Positions 32,602 through 42,633 of a DNA stretch of 58,247 bases are shown one piece after another. This DNA comes from a virus. The notes beneath the pieces are model-generated. The model saw nothing but the letters and a program-made list of their open reading frames with translations, had not been told where the DNA came from and searched no databases. A program made the translations under genes and the position numbers. The DNA lies in IMG/VR virus record IMGVR_UViG_3300027977_000040, positions 1-58,247 of that record; one strand, given 5' to 3'. Numbering within the stretch: the first letter of the stretch is position 1; the number at the start of each line of letters is the position of its first letter.

Positions 32602-35600
32602 ATGTCAAATTCATATAGAATAAGAACCCAAGTTGGGGTAGATAAATCAATTAAAGTACATTTAACACAAGATTTTGAGTTTTTGGAAATACTTTCCATT
32701 AAGATTTTGGAAAGTGACATTTATACAAGACAATGTTCAGATTATGGTGTTGTAATCGGTAGAATTAGTATTAATAATGGATTTGGGCTTCCAAATTGTA
32801 AGGTTTCTATCTTTGTTCCATTATCAAGTATTGATGGAAATAATCCAATCATATCTGACCTATATCCTTATAGTTCAGTATCAGATTTAAATGACCTTGG
32901 GTATAGATATAATCTTTTACCTTATGTTAAATCATATTCAAATCACGTTCCAACTGGGTCATTCTTCAATAAAGAAGATGTCTTATTAAATCAAAGTTAT
33001 ATTGAGGTATTTGACAAGTATTATAGATATACTGCCGTAACAAATGAGAGTGGTGACTTTATGATATTTGGTGTTCCACTTGGAACTCAGACCATCCATG
33101 TTGATATTGACTTATCTGATATTGGTGAATTTTCATTAGCACCACAAGATTTGGTAAGAACAGGATTAGCGACAGAAACTCAAGTTGCCGGAACTAAATT
33201 TAGGTCTTCAAGTAATTTAAACGAATTACCTCAAATTATATCAATCAATAGAATCATAACAGTTGAACCATTATGGGGACAACCTGATATTTGTAATATT
33301 GGCATCAACAGAACTGACTTTGATTTATCTGCGGAAGCGAATGTAGTAATCCAACCTACAGCTATTTTTATGGGGGCAATGTTTTCTGACTCAAATAATT
33401 TAGCGTTAAAAACAAGATGCAAACCCAAATTCAAACAAGGTGAATTATGTAGTTTAATTGCGGGGCCTGGTGAAATTTTGGCGATTAGACAAACAATACA
33501 ACAAGATGCTCAAGGAAGACCAATATTAGAACAATTTGATTTAGATTCTGGTGGTCAAGTAATTGATGACAATGGTACTTGGTTATTGGACGTGCCAATG
33601 AATTTAGATTATATAACAACGAATGAATTTGGGGAAAGAGTAATATCAAATGACCCTGAAGTTGGGATACCAACTAGAGGAAAATATAGATTTAAAATCA
33701 AATGGAATCAATCAAACGATTTAGATGAAAATGTAAGGAGAGGGTATTTTTTAGTTCCCAATGTCAGAGAATACGGATGGCAAACAAGTACAGACCCACT
33801 AAGTCTCAATAACACTCTGAACAATCAAATGTTAGCAAAAAAATCATACGCATTTAGTTTGGATTGGGGCGATTATGCTGACCCACAAACAGCAATAAAT
33901 TGTGAAGACACATTCTATCAATTTTCATATAATAAAGTATATACTGTTTCACAATTAATTGACCAATACAGGAAAGGTAGTTTAGCAAATAGAATTATAT
34001 CAATAAAAAATATATTGGACGATGTTTGCGAAAGTGAAAATAATAAATTTCCAACTAATGATACTTCTTTTAGATGGGACTTTATATATCTTTTATATAC
34101 TTTTGCATCGTATATTTTTAGACCACTATTAATAATATTGGTTGCATTACTTCATTTTTTTTATTTAACGGTTTTTGTTCTTAGAATATTAGTTCTGCCA
34201 CTATTAACTGCTTATTTTGGAAATCTTACAGGTATTAAAATTGCTCAAGTCGTTGGAGCTTTAACTGCTCTTGAACCAGCTGTCGTCTTAGCTTCAGCAC
34301 TTGCTTTGGAACTTATACCTCTCTCCACTGCTTTTGCGGCATCTTTAACTATTAATATCATTTTATTTAAAATTAAATTTAGAGGAATTAATTTACCTCT
34401 TTTGTTGTATGACCAATGTGAATTTTGCAAATGTGCTGACGGTGATGAATCGGAAGATACTGATGAGGGAGCGGCAATACAAGTATCGTCACCTTCACTC
34501 CCCCCTCCACCACCACCAAACGCATCAGGTATTCTACTTACAAATTTTGAAGGAGGTTTGTATAATCAAGATTTAATTGAAGATAATATTAATTATGCGG
34601 TATATAACCAATTTTTAAGTGGTTATTATGTTCAATACAGACAAACTAAAACAAGGTCTTTTAGTAAAATACCAGTTAAAATTAACAGTCAATATTCATA
34701 TGGAACTAATCAATTTGGTAGAGCCACTTTCTTTACTAGGGATATTACTTTGGCTGAACAATTTAATTTGTTTAATGTTAAGGCTAAATACTTTGACCAA
34801 ACTACTAATAATCCGGGTGGTGGTGTAAATCAAGTTTATGTCTCAGTTGAGCCAACTTTAAATGGTGGTGGATATTCTTATGTTAATCAATCTAACCCTA
34901 ATACTCCATATACAACACTTGGTTCATACCACACAGATAATGTTATCGTTTTAATGATGACTCCTGAAAGTTTACCATTACTTTCTGGAGGTGCTATTTT
35001 AAGTTTTGTCAGTCCGAATTCTACAAAAGATGTAAATTATAGTGGAGCAACGTTAAATGATTATGGGACTAATTCAATTAGTGGAAGTAGTTTATTCGCT
35101 AATAGCCAATCAAACACAGTAACAATAAATGTTCGACATACACTACCTAATCAAACCTCCAGAACCACAACATATACAATACCAAAACCAAGTTCAGGGA
35201 ATACCAATTATCATAAGTTCCCAACTGATATAGAATATTTTCAAGTCATTACAGCAATGACATATACCGACTTTATTGCTAAATCTAGTCATAGTGCTCC
35301 ACTACCTGGTGGTGCTATTTTATCTAATGGTTTTCCTCAAAGAGTTTTAAATCACCAAATGAAAATTAATATTAATTATTTAAATGAAGACGGTGATCGA
35401 AGAGCTGTAATACGACCACAATTTTTTGGGTTCTATCCATTAACATCTTTAGAGAATTACCAAAATCAAATAATTGTAATATTAAATAGAGGTGTTGATC
35501 CATATTCACCTAGAGTAAATATTAGATTTGATTTAGGTAGAATATTTGGTAGAGTAAGTCCTCAATTTGTTTCTGTTGAAGGTAACTTTAAGCTTAATAT

Positions 35601-37974
35601 ACCAATACAAGGAAGACTTAAAAATGTAAAACATACAGTAGGAACTAATAATGCTAATGATACATATTCTAATATGCGTTTGTATTATGATACATTTGAC
35701 TATATACCAAATACAAATCAATTTAGTGCATATTCATCAAATTTAATACAATATTATTCTTCACTAGATACAAATTATAGTCCTTACGATTTTTTAGTTT
35801 CTAATCCTGGGTATTGCCCACCTCCACCATCAAACTGTAGTTGCCAAACTGGTGTATGGTGGATTGACAGTCCTCTAAATCAAAATGGGGCAACTCTAAC
35901 ATATTCAAATCAATTTGGATTAACCGTAAATACTAATAATACACAATACAGTAGTAGCCAAAATGAATTTATTTATAGGTATGAGAGAAATCAACCTATT
36001 TCCGATAGATTTGGTATTGGTGTTAATCCATCTACACCAAATTTGCCAAGCAATTCAGGTAAAACAGGTTATTTTAATGGTGAAATAATTGAGGGCGGAT
36101 CACTTATGAGTATAAATGCAAGTAAATCTCGTATTTTAAATTACGATATGTTACAGATATTTGAAGACCCAAATCCTGTGGCTTATGAATCGGCAACATA
36201 TTCAGCCCCAAAATACGGAAATTGGGTGTCAATTACTATACAATCACTCAACCCAAATACTGTAACAAATAGTGGTGGAAGAAGGTTAGTTATGCGTTCA
36301 GATAGACATCCAACATCGGATAGACTATTAGAAACTTGTGGGATAGCGTACAATTTACAACAAAACCAAAATTTTGCAATTTATGTAATTCCAGATGAAG
36401 GGACATTTGATGTGCCACAAAATACAGGGGGGTCATCGGGAATAGTTCAAGATGGTGATACCGAAGCTGAAGATGTACAAAATTTTACATTTGATTTATT
36501 ACAAAGTACCAATAAATGCAGTGAAACAAGAAATTTAGATTGTTACGATTTTGAACCAAATGGATATACTCCCGCTAATAGATTACCAGGAGGTGGAAGA
36601 TATATAATTAATTCAGGTAGATGTCAAGAATATAAAAACAAACAAATATTTGATAACGGATGTTACAAGTTAGTTACAAAAGTATTAACATCTTTACCCG
36701 AAGACACAAGATTAATAATTGAATGGGTGTCAAGAACAAATATTACATTTGGTGCTTGTAGAAATGTATTTTCACATTTATTTACTCAAAATTGGGTAAA
36801 CGGAACATTATACGCCTTTGCATTCAAAAATAATAAAATATTTGATAACTCAGGTAATATCACACCAGAATATTGTAAAGATGTTATATACTTTGATGAT
36901 GATACTAATAATTTCTATTATAGAAGTAGTCCATATCGAACTGGAACAACTATATCTAGTACAGGATTTTATGGTAAACCAGCACCTGAAATAAGTAATA
37001 GACCAGATGGTAGAGATTTAATGTTCCCAACAACAATTATGGATTTAGGGCCTAGAACTGACTATATTCAAGAGTTAGTATTCTCAGATGATTATGATGG
37101 ATATGTTGTTAACAAATTAAATAGTACATCATATCAAGATGTTTCTGAACTTTTGAATTTATTAATAATAACTAGATTGTTAAATACATCATATAGAAGT
37201 ATATTTAGAGGAACACAAGGTGGAAATATATTTAATTATTTTGCTAGACCACAATTAACCGTTGACGCAGATTACGCTCAAATGATTTCAATCAATTCTG
37301 AATTAGGTGTTGTTCCATTTGAAGCCGAAAGTTATCCAAGTTTACCTCCACTATCACCACCAGCAACATTTAACATTGACCCAGTTTATTTTACTTCAGG
37401 TAGAAACAGAGACGTTATTTTTGGTATTTTTTATTCGTCAGATACTCAAATTAGAGACTACATAACACCTAAGAGAACTATTATTAATTCTCAAGTAATG
37501 TTAAATGATGGTTGTGCTTTTAATAACTTTTATTGTTATTCACAAGAAGTACCATTTTATCAATGGAAGATAGAGAGAAACTCAGATAATAACCCAGAGT
37601 CAAGTATTTTTGGTGCTCAAAAAAACGATTGGTATAAACGACCTATTAGTGGTCAATTTTTTCATAGTCACAAATATCAAAGTTTAGATAGAGCTAGTAG
37701 TTTATCTAGATATTTTAGAAGTGGTAATTCTGGTTTGTTTACTGATGATTTCAAAGGGTATATTTACTCAATTAACAGAACGACACCACCAACACAAGAC
37801 TTTTGGACAACACCGTCATTAGACCCACTTCAGACTTCTTGGCAAAGAAACAATCTTGACTTAAATACAGTAACAGTTGGAGCACCATTTTATTTTTATT
37901 TTGGATTGAAGAAAGGAAAATCGGCTTGGGATAGATTTGCAAAAAAATGGATAAATTTTGAAAATATTAGATAA
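32602..37974 (+). CDS. Giant baseplate protein with hydrophobic multi-helix segment
   Basis: This 1790-aa protein lies behind gp6 in the baseplate wedge operon, so it is probably a peripheral wedge or fibre-connector component. The N-terminal 200 residues contain GRISINNGFGLPNCKVSIFV and a NESGDFMIFGVPLGTQTIHV module like carboxypeptidase-regulatory (CarboxypepD) beta folds. Residues about 490-605 are strongly hydrophobic, with three or four potential membrane helices (IFRPLLIILVALLHFFYLTV, LRILVLPLLTAYF, VVLASALALELIPLSTAF). They end in the charged CEFCKCADGDE. A Pro run (SLPPPPPPN) follows. The remaining 1150 residues are beta-rich with scattered cysteines. A membrane-like segment is unusual in a baseplate protein. 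The stop abuts the next start codon. Confidence 0.65.
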   Translation: MSNSYRIRTQVGVDKSIKVHLTQDFEFLEILSIKILESDIYTRQCSDYGVVIGRISINNGFGLPNCKVSIFVPLSSIDGNNPIISDLYPYSSVSDLNDLGYRYNLLPYVKSYSNHVPTGSFFNKEDVLLNQSYIEVFDKYYRYTAVTNESGDFMIFGVPLGTQTIHVDIDLSDIGEFSLAPQDLVRTGLATETQVAGTKFRSSSNLNELPQIISINRIITVEPLWGQPDICNIGINRTDFDLSAEANVVIQPTAIFMGAMFSDSNNLALKTRCKPKFKQGELCSLIAGPGEILAIRQTIQQDAQGRPILEQFDLDSGGQVIDDNGTWLLDVPMNLDYITTNEFGERVISNDPEVGIPTRGKYRFKIKWNQSNDLDENVRRGYFLVPNVREYGWQTSTDPLSLNNTLNNQMLAKKSYAFSLDWGDYADPQTAINCEDTFYQFSYNKVYTVSQLIDQYRKGSLANRIISIKNILDDVCESENNKFPTNDTSFRWDFIYLLYTFASYIFRPLLIILVALLHFFYLTVFVLRILVLPLLTAYFGNLTGIKIAQVVGALTALEPAVVLASALALELIPLSTAFAASLTINIILFKIKFRGINLPLLLYDQCEFCKCADGDESEDTDEGAAIQVSSPSLPPPPPPNASGILLTNFEGGLYNQDLIEDNINYAVYNQFLSGYYVQYRQTKTRSFSKIPVKINSQYSYGTNQFGRATFFTRDITLAEQFNLFNVKAKYFDQTTNNPGGGVNQVYVSVEPTLNGGGYSYVNQSNPNTPYTTLGSYHTDNVIVLMMTPESLPLLSGGAILSFVSPNSTKDVNYSGATLNDYGTNSISGSSLFANSQSNTVTINVRHTLPNQTSRTTTYTIPKPSSGNTNYHKFPTDIEYFQVITAMTYTDFIAKSSHSAPLPGGAILSNGFPQRVLNHQMKININYLNEDGDRRAVIRPQFFGFYPLTSLENYQNQIIVILNRGVDPYSPRVNIRFDLGRIFGRVSPQFVSVEGNFKLNIPIQGRLKNVKHTVGTNNANDTYSNMRLYYDTFDYIPNTNQFSAYSSNLIQYYSSLDTNYSPYDFLVSNPGYCPPPPSNCSCQTGVWWIDSPLNQNGATLTYSNQFGLTVNTNNTQYSSSQNEFIYRYERNQPISDRFGIGVNPSTPNLPSNSGKTGYFNGEIIEGGSLMSINASKSRILNYDMLQIFEDPNPVAYESATYSAPKYGNWVSITIQSLNPNTVTNSGGRRLVMRSDRHPTSDRLLETCGIAYNLQQNQNFAIYVIPDEGTFDVPQNTGGSSGIVQDGDTEAEDVQNFTFDLLQSTNKCSETRNLDCYDFEPNGYTPANRLPGGGRYIINSGRCQEYKNKQIFDNGCYKLVTKVLTSLPEDTRLIIEWVSRTNITFGACRNVFSHLFTQNWVNGTLYAFAFKNNKIFDNSGNITPEYCKDVIYFDDDTNNFYYRSSPYRTGTTISSTGFYGKPAPEISNRPDGRDLMFPTTIMDLGPRTDYIQELVFSDDYDGYVVNKLNSTSYQDVSELLNLLIITRLLNTSYRSIFRGTQGGNIFNYFARPQLTVDADYAQMISINSELGVVPFEAESYPSLPPLSPPATFNIDPVYFTSGRNRDVIFGIFYSSDTQIRDYITPKRTIINSQVMLNDGCAFNNFYCYSQEVPFYQWKIERNSDNNPESSIFGAQKNDWYKRPISGQFFHSHKYQSLDRASSLSRYFRSGNSGLFTDDFKGYIYSINRTTPPTQDFWTTPSLDPLQTSWQRNNLDLNTVTVGAPFYFYFGLKKGKSAWDRFAKKWINFENIR

Positions 37975-39732
37975 ATGGGAAATAATAATAATTTGAGAGT
38001 TGTATTAGGGTCACTTAGGTACAAATCAGCACCTAATACAAACTTGTTATTCCAAGTACCACTACAACAAACTCAGAAAGAAATGGACGAGTTTGACAGA
38101 AGTGTTAATGTTGGATTGGAACAAGTATTCAATGAAGAAAGACAATTATCTGATATATTCAGACCATCTTGTAAATTCTCATTATTATTTAAAAATACTT
38201 TAATTGGGTCAACAAATTATACCCCATTTGAAAACAATCTTTATTATATTAATGCTGATGTCGCGGCAGCAACTCAATGTAATCTTGGTTCAAACTTAGT
38301 TGCTTGGTCGGGTTATCCTCAATTTAATGAATTTGATTTTGTTAGAAACGATTACAATGTATTAGGTTATACAATACCATCAGGTTCAACATTACCGCAT
38401 GTTGATTTTATTCCCAAAAGTGCTAGTTCATATAATTGGGGGTTTTATTTAAGTTATCCATTTGATAATGTTGATAGAGAACTAGAAGCGACCAATTCAA
38501 CAAACACAACATTTTCTTGGTCAGCGTCAACTGGTATTCCATTCGTAATTCAAAAACGAACTTATGCAGGAAGACCATTAATATCATTTAATTGTCCAAT
38601 AAAACACGGATTGAGAATTGGAGAATTTTTTAAAATGAATTTCAGTTACAATGGAAATGACACATTCCAAGTTTATTCATTAGGTAATGAAGGATACGAT
38701 ACAAACCAATATACATTTAATATTGTTGACACAGGATTCACTGGGTCAACCTTTAATAATGGGGTTATTGGAAGATTTAGACGAATTATATTTAACACCA
38801 AAACTGGTGACACAATATCAAAATATTATGTCAGAAGACACAAAATATTAACAAATCTTGAAGATGCTGTAATGACTAAAGCTGGATTTGAACAAAATGT
38901 TTTTGGAACAAAAAAGAAATATGAAAGTTCAGGTTTTACACCAAATAAGGTAGCTAGAGTTTCAGTTTTGGAAGGTGCTCAATCATATACATTATCATTC
39001 AATACTGACTTATCAATTAGTCCATTATTAGATAATCAAAGAAGACCTATAACAGAATTATTTTTTACTGTGGTTTGGAGGGGTTATTTTGGTTGGACAT
39101 TAGATTTAAACCCAAATCCAAGTAGAGGAATAAAACAAGGTTATCTTTTTAATTTACCTAGTAGTGGAACACCAACAAATTGGTGGAGTACATTAAATAC
39201 TAACTCCGATACAAATTTTACTTATAGTACATATAGCAAACCCAATGGACCTACATTCAAATATGTTAATCCATTAAAAGAAGACGATATATTAGATGGT
39301 GCATTATGTGAATGGAATGATTACGAACAAAGAGAACGTGTAATATCAAATCTATTTCATAAAATAACGTACAACCCTACTGTATTTAATATTAATGACA
39401 GTAATGTTGCAACTAACCCAAGAGGATATTATTATCAACCTCATTATAGTTTAAAAATTAGAGTATTTTCAAATTATATTGAGGAGGCTAATCCACAAGA
39501 GGCTGATGTTATACCAAATTACGCATATTTTTCTACCACAGATAATGTGTTTAAATGGAGAGATATATATAGTTATGGATATGTTGATGGAACTGGATTG
39601 GGTGTGAGTTATCCATTTTTAAATGGTACTCATTACCCACACACAAACTATTTTTTTAGGATAATACCAGAAGGTTATACATATCAGGATTTAACCATAA
39701 TTGAACAACCAACTATTGACCCTTGTGAATAA
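37975..39732 (+). CDS. Baseplate / tail structural protein, unknown
   Basis: This 585-aa protein begins directly at the stop of the upstream giant gene. It is rich in Asn, Tyr, Phe and Thr, and mostly beta in appearance. Local features include RRHKILTNLEDAVMTKAGFE, a helical stretch near residue 285, and a FFTVVWRGYFGWTLDLNPN segment near 365. No family motif is recognised. The position inside an unbroken run of baseplate genes (TAA/ATG contact, then GTG overlap) makes a wedge or fibre-attachment role likely. Confidence 0.6.
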   Translation: MGNNNNLRVVLGSLRYKSAPNTNLLFQVPLQQTQKEMDEFDRSVNVGLEQVFNEERQLSDIFRPSCKFSLLFKNTLIGSTNYTPFENNLYYINADVAAATQCNLGSNLVAWSGYPQFNEFDFVRNDYNVLGYTIPSGSTLPHVDFIPKSASSYNWGFYLSYPFDNVDRELEATNSTNTTFSWSASTGIPFVIQKRTYAGRPLISFNCPIKHGLRIGEFFKMNFSYNGNDTFQVYSLGNEGYDTNQYTFNIVDTGFTGSTFNNGVIGRFRRIIFNTKTGDTISKYYVRRHKILTNLEDAVMTKAGFEQNVFGTKKKYESSGFTPNKVARVSVLEGAQSYTLSFNTDLSISPLLDNQRRPITELFFTVVWRGYFGWTLDLNPNPSRGIKQGYLFNLPSSGTPTNWWSTLNTNSDTNFTYSTYSKPNGPTFKYVNPLKEDDILDGALCEWNDYEQRERVISNLFHKITYNPTVFNINDSNVATNPRGYYYQPHYSLKIRVFSNYIEEANPQEADVIPNYAYFSTTDNVFKWRDIYSYGYVDGTGLGVSYPFLNGTHYPHTNYFFRIIPEGYTYQDLTIIEQPTIDPCE

Positions 39733-40540
39733 TTTTTATTTTAAACTACCTATAACAAATTTATCAATTCAATTACCTGTTGAAATACAATGGGATTTCT
39801 TGGATAGGTCAAATGCTATTCAGTCATTTGAAAGAGATGTTGTAACCCAAATTATTGGTTCACCTGAAGATTTTGAAATAACTCGTTTTGCTCATGATGT
39901 CATTAATCCGATTAATGCTAAAACGGATATTAATTATGAGTTTTATTTTTATAATACAGGTACACCAAGAACATTAACGTCAACAACAGTATCAACAGAT
40001 TGGGTTAATTCATATATAACTGAGGGGTTCAATTCGGCGGAACTATATTACGTTGCAAAACCTTTTACGAATTCATTTTTTAAGTTGGATTTCTATGATA
40101 CATCAGACCCAAAAACTCAAATAAATTATTTTACAATAATAATACCAACACAACAAGGATTTACAACTAGTGCGACAATATCACCATTAACCCCGCCAGT
40201 TCAAATAAAATACCCCAAATTTAAATTGGATTATGTTGGTGACAAGGAGGGGTTTTTTATTTATTGGTTAAGAAGTAGAAGTTTTATAGATATTGATACT
40301 TTTTATATGACAGCAAAGTTTTTTGATGCAAAAATAGGTGTTTTTGTAAAGATGATGAATAAACCCCAATCAGTATTACCACAAGGTGGTGGTAGGTTTA
40401 ATTTCTCTGGGTCAACTTATTTTTATAATAAAGTTGTTTTGGATTATGATAAAAAAACTTATCAAGTATTTGATGGGGGTAACAATCAAAGGATAGGGAC
40501 GGCAACCCCAATAAAATGGTATGAATACGTTGGACAATAA
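39725..40540 (+). CDS. Baseplate / tail structural protein, unknown
   Basis: This protein is about 271 aa. The start was placed at the GTG of GTGAATAA (39725), which overlaps the TAA of the upstream gene by three bases. The TTG at 39701 would give a 24-base longer frame with no leader. The protein is beta-rich, with a FYFKLPITNLSIQLPVEIQW N-terminus, a central QINYFTIIIPTQQGFTTSAT strand pair and an ending with DYDKKTYQVFDGG. It shares a TAATG overlap with the next gene. Function is unknown; it is a member of the baseplate operon. Confidence 0.58.
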   Translation: MNNFYFKLPITNLSIQLPVEIQWDFLDRSNAIQSFERDVVTQIIGSPEDFEITRFAHDVINPINAKTDINYEFYFYNTGTPRTLTSTTVSTDWVNSYITEGFNSAELYYVAKPFTNSFFKLDFYDTSDPKTQINYFTIIIPTQQGFTTSATISPLTPPVQIKYPKFKLDYVGDKEGFFIYWLRSRSFIDIDTFYMTAKFFDAKIGVFVKMMNKPQSVLPQGGGRFNFSGSTYFYNKVVLDYDKKTYQVFDGGNNQRIGTATPIKWYEYVGQ

Positions 40541-41694
40541 TGAGTGATAGACATTTACATATAAGAATATCGCCTGAGGTTATAAATGGAGACAGATTTT
40601 TTGTTAGGTATAATGCGGGAAATTCACCAACAAGTGAACCTGATCCTTGTTGTGAGATAACAACAACATCAACGACAATACAATATACTGGTTATACCAT
40701 TGCGTATTCCTCAATGACTCAAATATTATCCGGAGGAACAAACGGAACATCATTATTAACTGGATTAACAATCCCAATAATGTTATCCCAAACCGCTGTT
40801 GATGTTGGACATTATTCGGTATTTGATGGGGCAATATCTCAAAAAGATACGATGTTAAATTTCATTGTTTCAGGTTCACCATCAAACCCAACTCTATGTT
40901 ATTTTTATAACACATCAGAAGTTGAGTTAAAGAAATATTTGAGTTTTACAAATTATTATATTAATTGGGGTGACTCTAGTTCTACTCAAATAATTGGACC
41001 AAACACCCCATTTCCATATCCCCATACATACCCACAACAAGGTGAATATACAATAACCTTTAGTGGAATGAGTCCTTGGGGAAATAGTGTAATAACCAAA
41101 AAAGTTTACATTCCATTTACAGCGGTGATAGTTGATGATGTAAGTGGAACAGCCACCTTTACCCCACTAGGTGGTAGTTGGTCAGGTACTTCATTAGATT
41201 ATGATTACTTGTTTAGCGGAGACACAACTTGTGAAATATATCAGAGTGGGGATAATCCCTTCTTAGATGGACCTTTGGTTATATCAGGTTATACCAATTC
41301 ATCAATCAATGACTTAGTACAATATGGACCTATTAAATTTAAACATAGCACCCCAGTAACTGGATCAACAGGAGTAAAGGGTATTGTATATCAACCAAAT
41401 CCACAATTTCCATTTACCGCATATACTATCAATAATTTAGATTATTTTGACTATCCTGAAGATTTAACCATATTCGTTGTTTCAGGTGTAAGTCCAATTG
41501 ATGTTGTATGTTCAGCAATAACCAAGGAAGAATATCTCTTAAATGTTGTTGATGAACCTGAAGTACAATCTGCTGTATTTGTTGAGAGAGGAAAGAATTC
41601 GGCTTTAGAGAGACTTATGAGATTGGGTGAGGTAGATAATGTTGGGGATTTAACCAAGTATGGTTATGGATTTTTTAATGTTATAAAAACATAA
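40540..41694 (+). CDS. PKD-domain tail protein
   Basis: This 384-aa protein begins by TAATG overlap with the preceding gene. A Thr-rich linker (CCEITTTSTTIQYTG) near residue 38 resembles those of the minus-strand fibres. Residues about 135-190 contain YYINWGDSSSTQIIG, PYPHTYPQQGEYTITFSG and WGN. This is the WGDG-x(n)-HTY-x(n)-G-x-Y pattern of PKD immunoglobulin-like folds used in surface adhesion. The C-terminus is helical (ERGKNSALERLMRLGEVDNV). It is probably a baseplate-fibre connector. The ATG of the next gene lies 30 bases downstream behind a promoter octamer. Confidence 0.68.
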   Translation: MSDRHLHIRISPEVINGDRFFVRYNAGNSPTSEPDPCCEITTTSTTIQYTGYTIAYSSMTQILSGGTNGTSLLTGLTIPIMLSQTAVDVGHYSVFDGAISQKDTMLNFIVSGSPSNPTLCYFYNTSEVELKKYLSFTNYYINWGDSSSTQIIGPNTPFPYPHTYPQQGEYTITFSGMSPWGNSVITKKVYIPFTAVIVDDVSGTATFTPLGGSWSGTSLDYDYLFSGDTTCEIYQSGDNPFLDGPLVISGYTNSSINDLVQYGPIKFKHSTPVTGSTGVKGIVYQPNPQFPFTAYTINNLDYFDYPEDLTIFVVSGVSPIDVVCSAITKEEYLLNVVDEPEVQSAVFVERGKNSALERLMRLGEVDNVGDLTKYGYGFFNVIKT

Positions 41695-41700
41695 AATTGA

Positions 41701-41708
41701 TATTTATA
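41701..41708 (+). promoter_or_regulatory. Putative late promoter octamer (TATTTATA)
   Basis: A perfect TATTTATA lies 16 bases before ATG 41725, in an A-rich leader with no Shine-Dalgarno sequence. It would drive the 41725-49090 unit. Confidence 0.58.
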
Positions 41709-41724
41709 AAAAACAAATAAAAAA

Positions 41725-42633
41725 ATGGCAATAGGCAATTATGGAACCATAAGACAAGCGGATGTTTCCCCAGAAGATGTTGAAATTATATTGAATTATA
41801 CACCATCAAGAGATGAAACACAGAACTTCTTATTAACAAAATTAAATGCGAAATCAATCTTAAGACCATATTTCAATAACTCAAGCACTGGTGGAAACGC
41901 CAATGTTGAGATATTGGGTGGTTTATATAATTTAACATTACCTGCGGAACAATTTAACAGAGTTGGAATCTATACATTAATGATTAGACCTGCTCAAATT
42001 AGAACTACAATTTTGGATTGCGGCATATTATCAGCATTACCTAATGTTAAGGGTTTGGTTATTGATTTAAACTCAGTTCCAAATGAATTTAGAAATAAAT
42101 TCACCAATCAAGGGTTGGTTGGATTCAGAGTTGAATACTTGAATACAGATAGGTCTAAAATACCCAATTTCTTCCGTATCATTACATCATCTTTCTTTTG
42201 CGAACCAGTTGTCCAAAACTTAACAAACACCTCTCAGAGGTCAATTAGATACCGATATACAGATTCAAATTCAAATCTAATATTTTGTACATTATCACCA
42301 TCAACCGCACCATCTAACAAACCTAATGCTGTACCATATATTGGACAACCAAATCAGAATATTATTATAACAAATACATTCTTTAATCCGATTGTTATGG
42401 ATATTGAAATTGCTGAACACGACTTTTCAACATTGGCTATTGGATTATTTGGCAATCAGACCAAATCAATTGATGATGGTATTTACACATTATACGATAG
42501 TAATAATAACATATATAAACAATACAATTTATACGAAATACGAGACCAATTTAATGACCTTCTATTTGAGGTTAGACAAGACAGAGGAGATAATGTTGAT
42601 TTCAGTAAAAACTTCACAAATATAACTCAATAA
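41725..42633 (+). CDS. Tail structural protein, unknown
   Basis: This 302-aa protein has no recognised family. It has alternating beta strands and short helices, for example EDVEIILNYTPSRDETQNFL and PNEFRNKFTNQGLVGFRVEY. The end, NNIYKQYNLYEIRDQFNDLL, is helical. It starts a late unit with a clear octamer and overlaps the next gene by TAATG. It precedes a large tail-fibre connector protein, which suggests an attachment or folding role in the baseplate periphery. Confidence 0.6.
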   Translation: MAIGNYGTIRQADVSPEDVEIILNYTPSRDETQNFLLTKLNAKSILRPYFNNSSTGGNANVEILGGLYNLTLPAEQFNRVGIYTLMIRPAQIRTTILDCGILSALPNVKGLVIDLNSVPNEFRNKFTNQGLVGFRVEYLNTDRSKIPNFFRIITSSFFCEPVVQNLTNTSQRSIRYRYTDSNSNLIFCTLSPSTAPSNKPNAVPYIGQPNQNIIITNTFFNPIVMDIEIAEHDFSTLAIGLFGNQTKSIDDGIYTLYDSNNNIYKQYNLYEIRDQFNDLLFEVRQDRGDNVDFSKNFTNITQ

